6,353 nucleotides of DNA from positions 1-6,353 of the forward strand of contig JAEZBT010000079.1 of NCBI GenBank assembly GCA_023426865.1, read 5' to 3'. Positions 5,923-6,353 of this stretch are shown in pieces (the stretch's first letter is position 1; every line of letters starts with the position of its first letter). Both the position numbers and the translations under genes were made by a program. Under the pieces are notes generated by a model. It was not told where the DNA came from, ran no database searches, and saw nothing but the letters and a program-made list of their open reading frames with translations. The DNA is from Actinomycetes bacterium. GTDB taxonomy: Bacteria; Actinomycetota; Actinomycetes; Actinomycetales; Cellulomonadaceae.

Positions 5923-5957
5923 GATTGCAGGGCGGCGCCCAAGATCCGAGAACGCCG

Positions 5958-5963
5958 TTGACA
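5958..5963 (+). promoter_or_regulatory. Possible -35 box for the MMPL gene
   Basis: A perfect TTGACA on the plus strand. The best following -10-like box, TATACA (5987-5992), is 23 bp away, longer than the usual 16-19, so the pairing is doubtful. An unrecognised -10 or an alternative sigma factor may be used. Confidence 0.25.
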
Positions 5964-5984
5964 TCTGCGAACAGCATGCGCTTC

Positions 5985-6012
5985 GGTATACACCGTTAGC
6001 AAACACTGTTAA
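5985..6012 (-). promoter_or_regulatory. Candidate promoter of the TetR gene, overlapping its operator
   Basis: On the minus strand TTAACA (6012-6007) and TATACC (5990-5985) lie 16 bp apart, matching five and four of six consensus bases. The -35 box falls inside the palindrome at 5994-6014, so bound repressor would block polymerase. This is the AT-richest stretch in the window, as expected of a promoter. Confidence 0.4.
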
Positions 6013-6014
6013 CG
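5994..6014. promoter_or_regulatory. Probable TetR operator, 21-bp imperfect palindrome
   Basis: The sequence has the form CGTTA-n-CA-n5-TG-n-TAACG: seven of ten base pairs around the centre are symmetric, including all five outer ones. Length and position, between divergent TetR and MMPL genes and over the candidate TetR -35 box, fit a TetR dimer site. A partial direct repeat (ACACCGTTA at 5990-5998, ACACTGTTA at 6003-6011, 13 bp apart) could hold a second, weaker site. Binding is inferred. Confidence 0.65.
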
Positions 6015-6074
6015 AAAGCGTACGACGTTCGCGGGGGCAATCGCCCGTCACACAAGACTACCCGGAGGCCTGCC

Positions 6075-6353
6075 ATGTTCAGCCGACTCGGACGCCTGGC
6101 CCACACCCGCCGGCGCCTGGTCATCGGCGTAGCCGCCCTGCTCGCGGCCGTCGCCGCGATCGTCGGGCCGGGCGTCGCGGACGAGGTGAGCGAGGGCGGC
6201 TTCACCGACCCGCAGGCCGAGTCCACGCAGGCCGCGGCCGCGCTCGAGGCCGCGTTCGGGCGCGCACCGGGCGACGTCGTCGTCCTCTGGCGGCACCCGA
6301 CCCTGACCCCCGAGGACCCCGCCTACGCCGCCGAGCTCGGCGCCGTCCTCGCC
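6075..6353 (+). CDS. MMPL-family (RND-like) membrane transporter, N-terminal fragment cut by the window edge
   Basis: Ninety-three residues are visible from ATG 6075, which follows GGAGG (6064-6068) by 6 bp. A short basic lead (MFSRLGRLAHTRRR) is followed by one hydrophobic membrane helix (about 15-33). Then comes an extracytoplasmic stretch with EVSEGGFTDPQAESTQAAAALEAAFG (36-61) and VVVLW (67-71). That order of basic tail, first helix, 'GGF-DP-xxES' and a hydrophobic strand is how actinobacterial MMPL proteins begin. Full-length members are usually 700 or more residues with about twelve helices, driving lipid or drug export with the proton gradient. The rest lies beyond the window. Control by the divergent TetR protein is likely. 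The cargo cannot be told. Confidence 0.82.
   Translation, partial: MFSRLGRLAHTRRRLVIGVAALLAAVAAIVGPGVADEVSEGGFTDPQAESTQAAAALEAAFGRAPGDVVVLWRHPTLTPEDPAYAAELGAVLA

Noticed and set aside
5912..5977. N-terminal extension of the TetR protein to ATG 5977
   Set aside because: The extra 22 residues are unlike TetR lead-ins, there is no ribosome site at 5977, and it would begin beside the operator and promoter; GGAGGA marks 5911 instead.
6035..6046. GGGC-AATC-GCCC hairpin in the MMPL leader
   Set aside because: A 4-bp stem is too short to distinguish from chance here.

Overview
The window is about three-quarters G+C, with GTG and ATG starts, GC-ending codons and Shine-Dalgarno sites of the GGAGG type. 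It looks like chromosomal DNA of a high-GC actinobacterium. The folate genes, the WHG-type TetR next to an MMPL gene, and the intergenic repeats would fit the Pseudonocardiales, but that placement is a guess. There is no rRNA, tRNA, insertion sequence or CRISPR array.

Layout. On the minus strand, reading right to left from about 5.9 kb to the left edge, are: a TetR-family repressor (5171-5911); a GNAT acetyltransferase (4489-4986); glyA, serine hydroxymethyltransferase (2986-4293); folD, methylene-THF dehydrogenase/cyclohydrolase (2111-2989); a PhnB-like VOC-fold protein (1464-1949); and a membrane-anchored GGDEF diguanylate cyclase that runs off the left edge (1-1322). On the plus strand, divergent from the TetR gene, an MMPL-family membrane transporter starts at 6075 and runs off the right edge.

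Functional units. (1) glyA and folD overlap by 4 bp and form a one-carbon/folate operon. Its leader holds a clear ZTP (pfl) riboswitch, which neither gene calling nor an ORF scan would show. It senses ZTP/ZMP, the alarmone for lack of 10-formyl-THF. Just after the aptamer the leader repeats 9 nt of the 5' P1 strand, a possible switching element. (2) The TetR-MMPL pair is a local repressor/transporter unit with a 21-bp imperfect palindrome in the shared intergenic region.

The least explained part is a family of short intergenic repeats built on a 13-mer, CGWGTGGARCGTT. One site (4994-5133) has tandem units at an exact 20-bp period in one orientation, a small hairpin, then two more 20-bp units in the opposite orientation. 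It is followed at once by a six-run G tract of 6-bp period (5132-5168) that abuts the TetR stop codon. A second site (2031-2097), between folD and the VOC gene, has three copies of the sister 13-mer as an 11-bp inverted repeat plus a direct copy. I know of no named element matching this family, but could not search for one.
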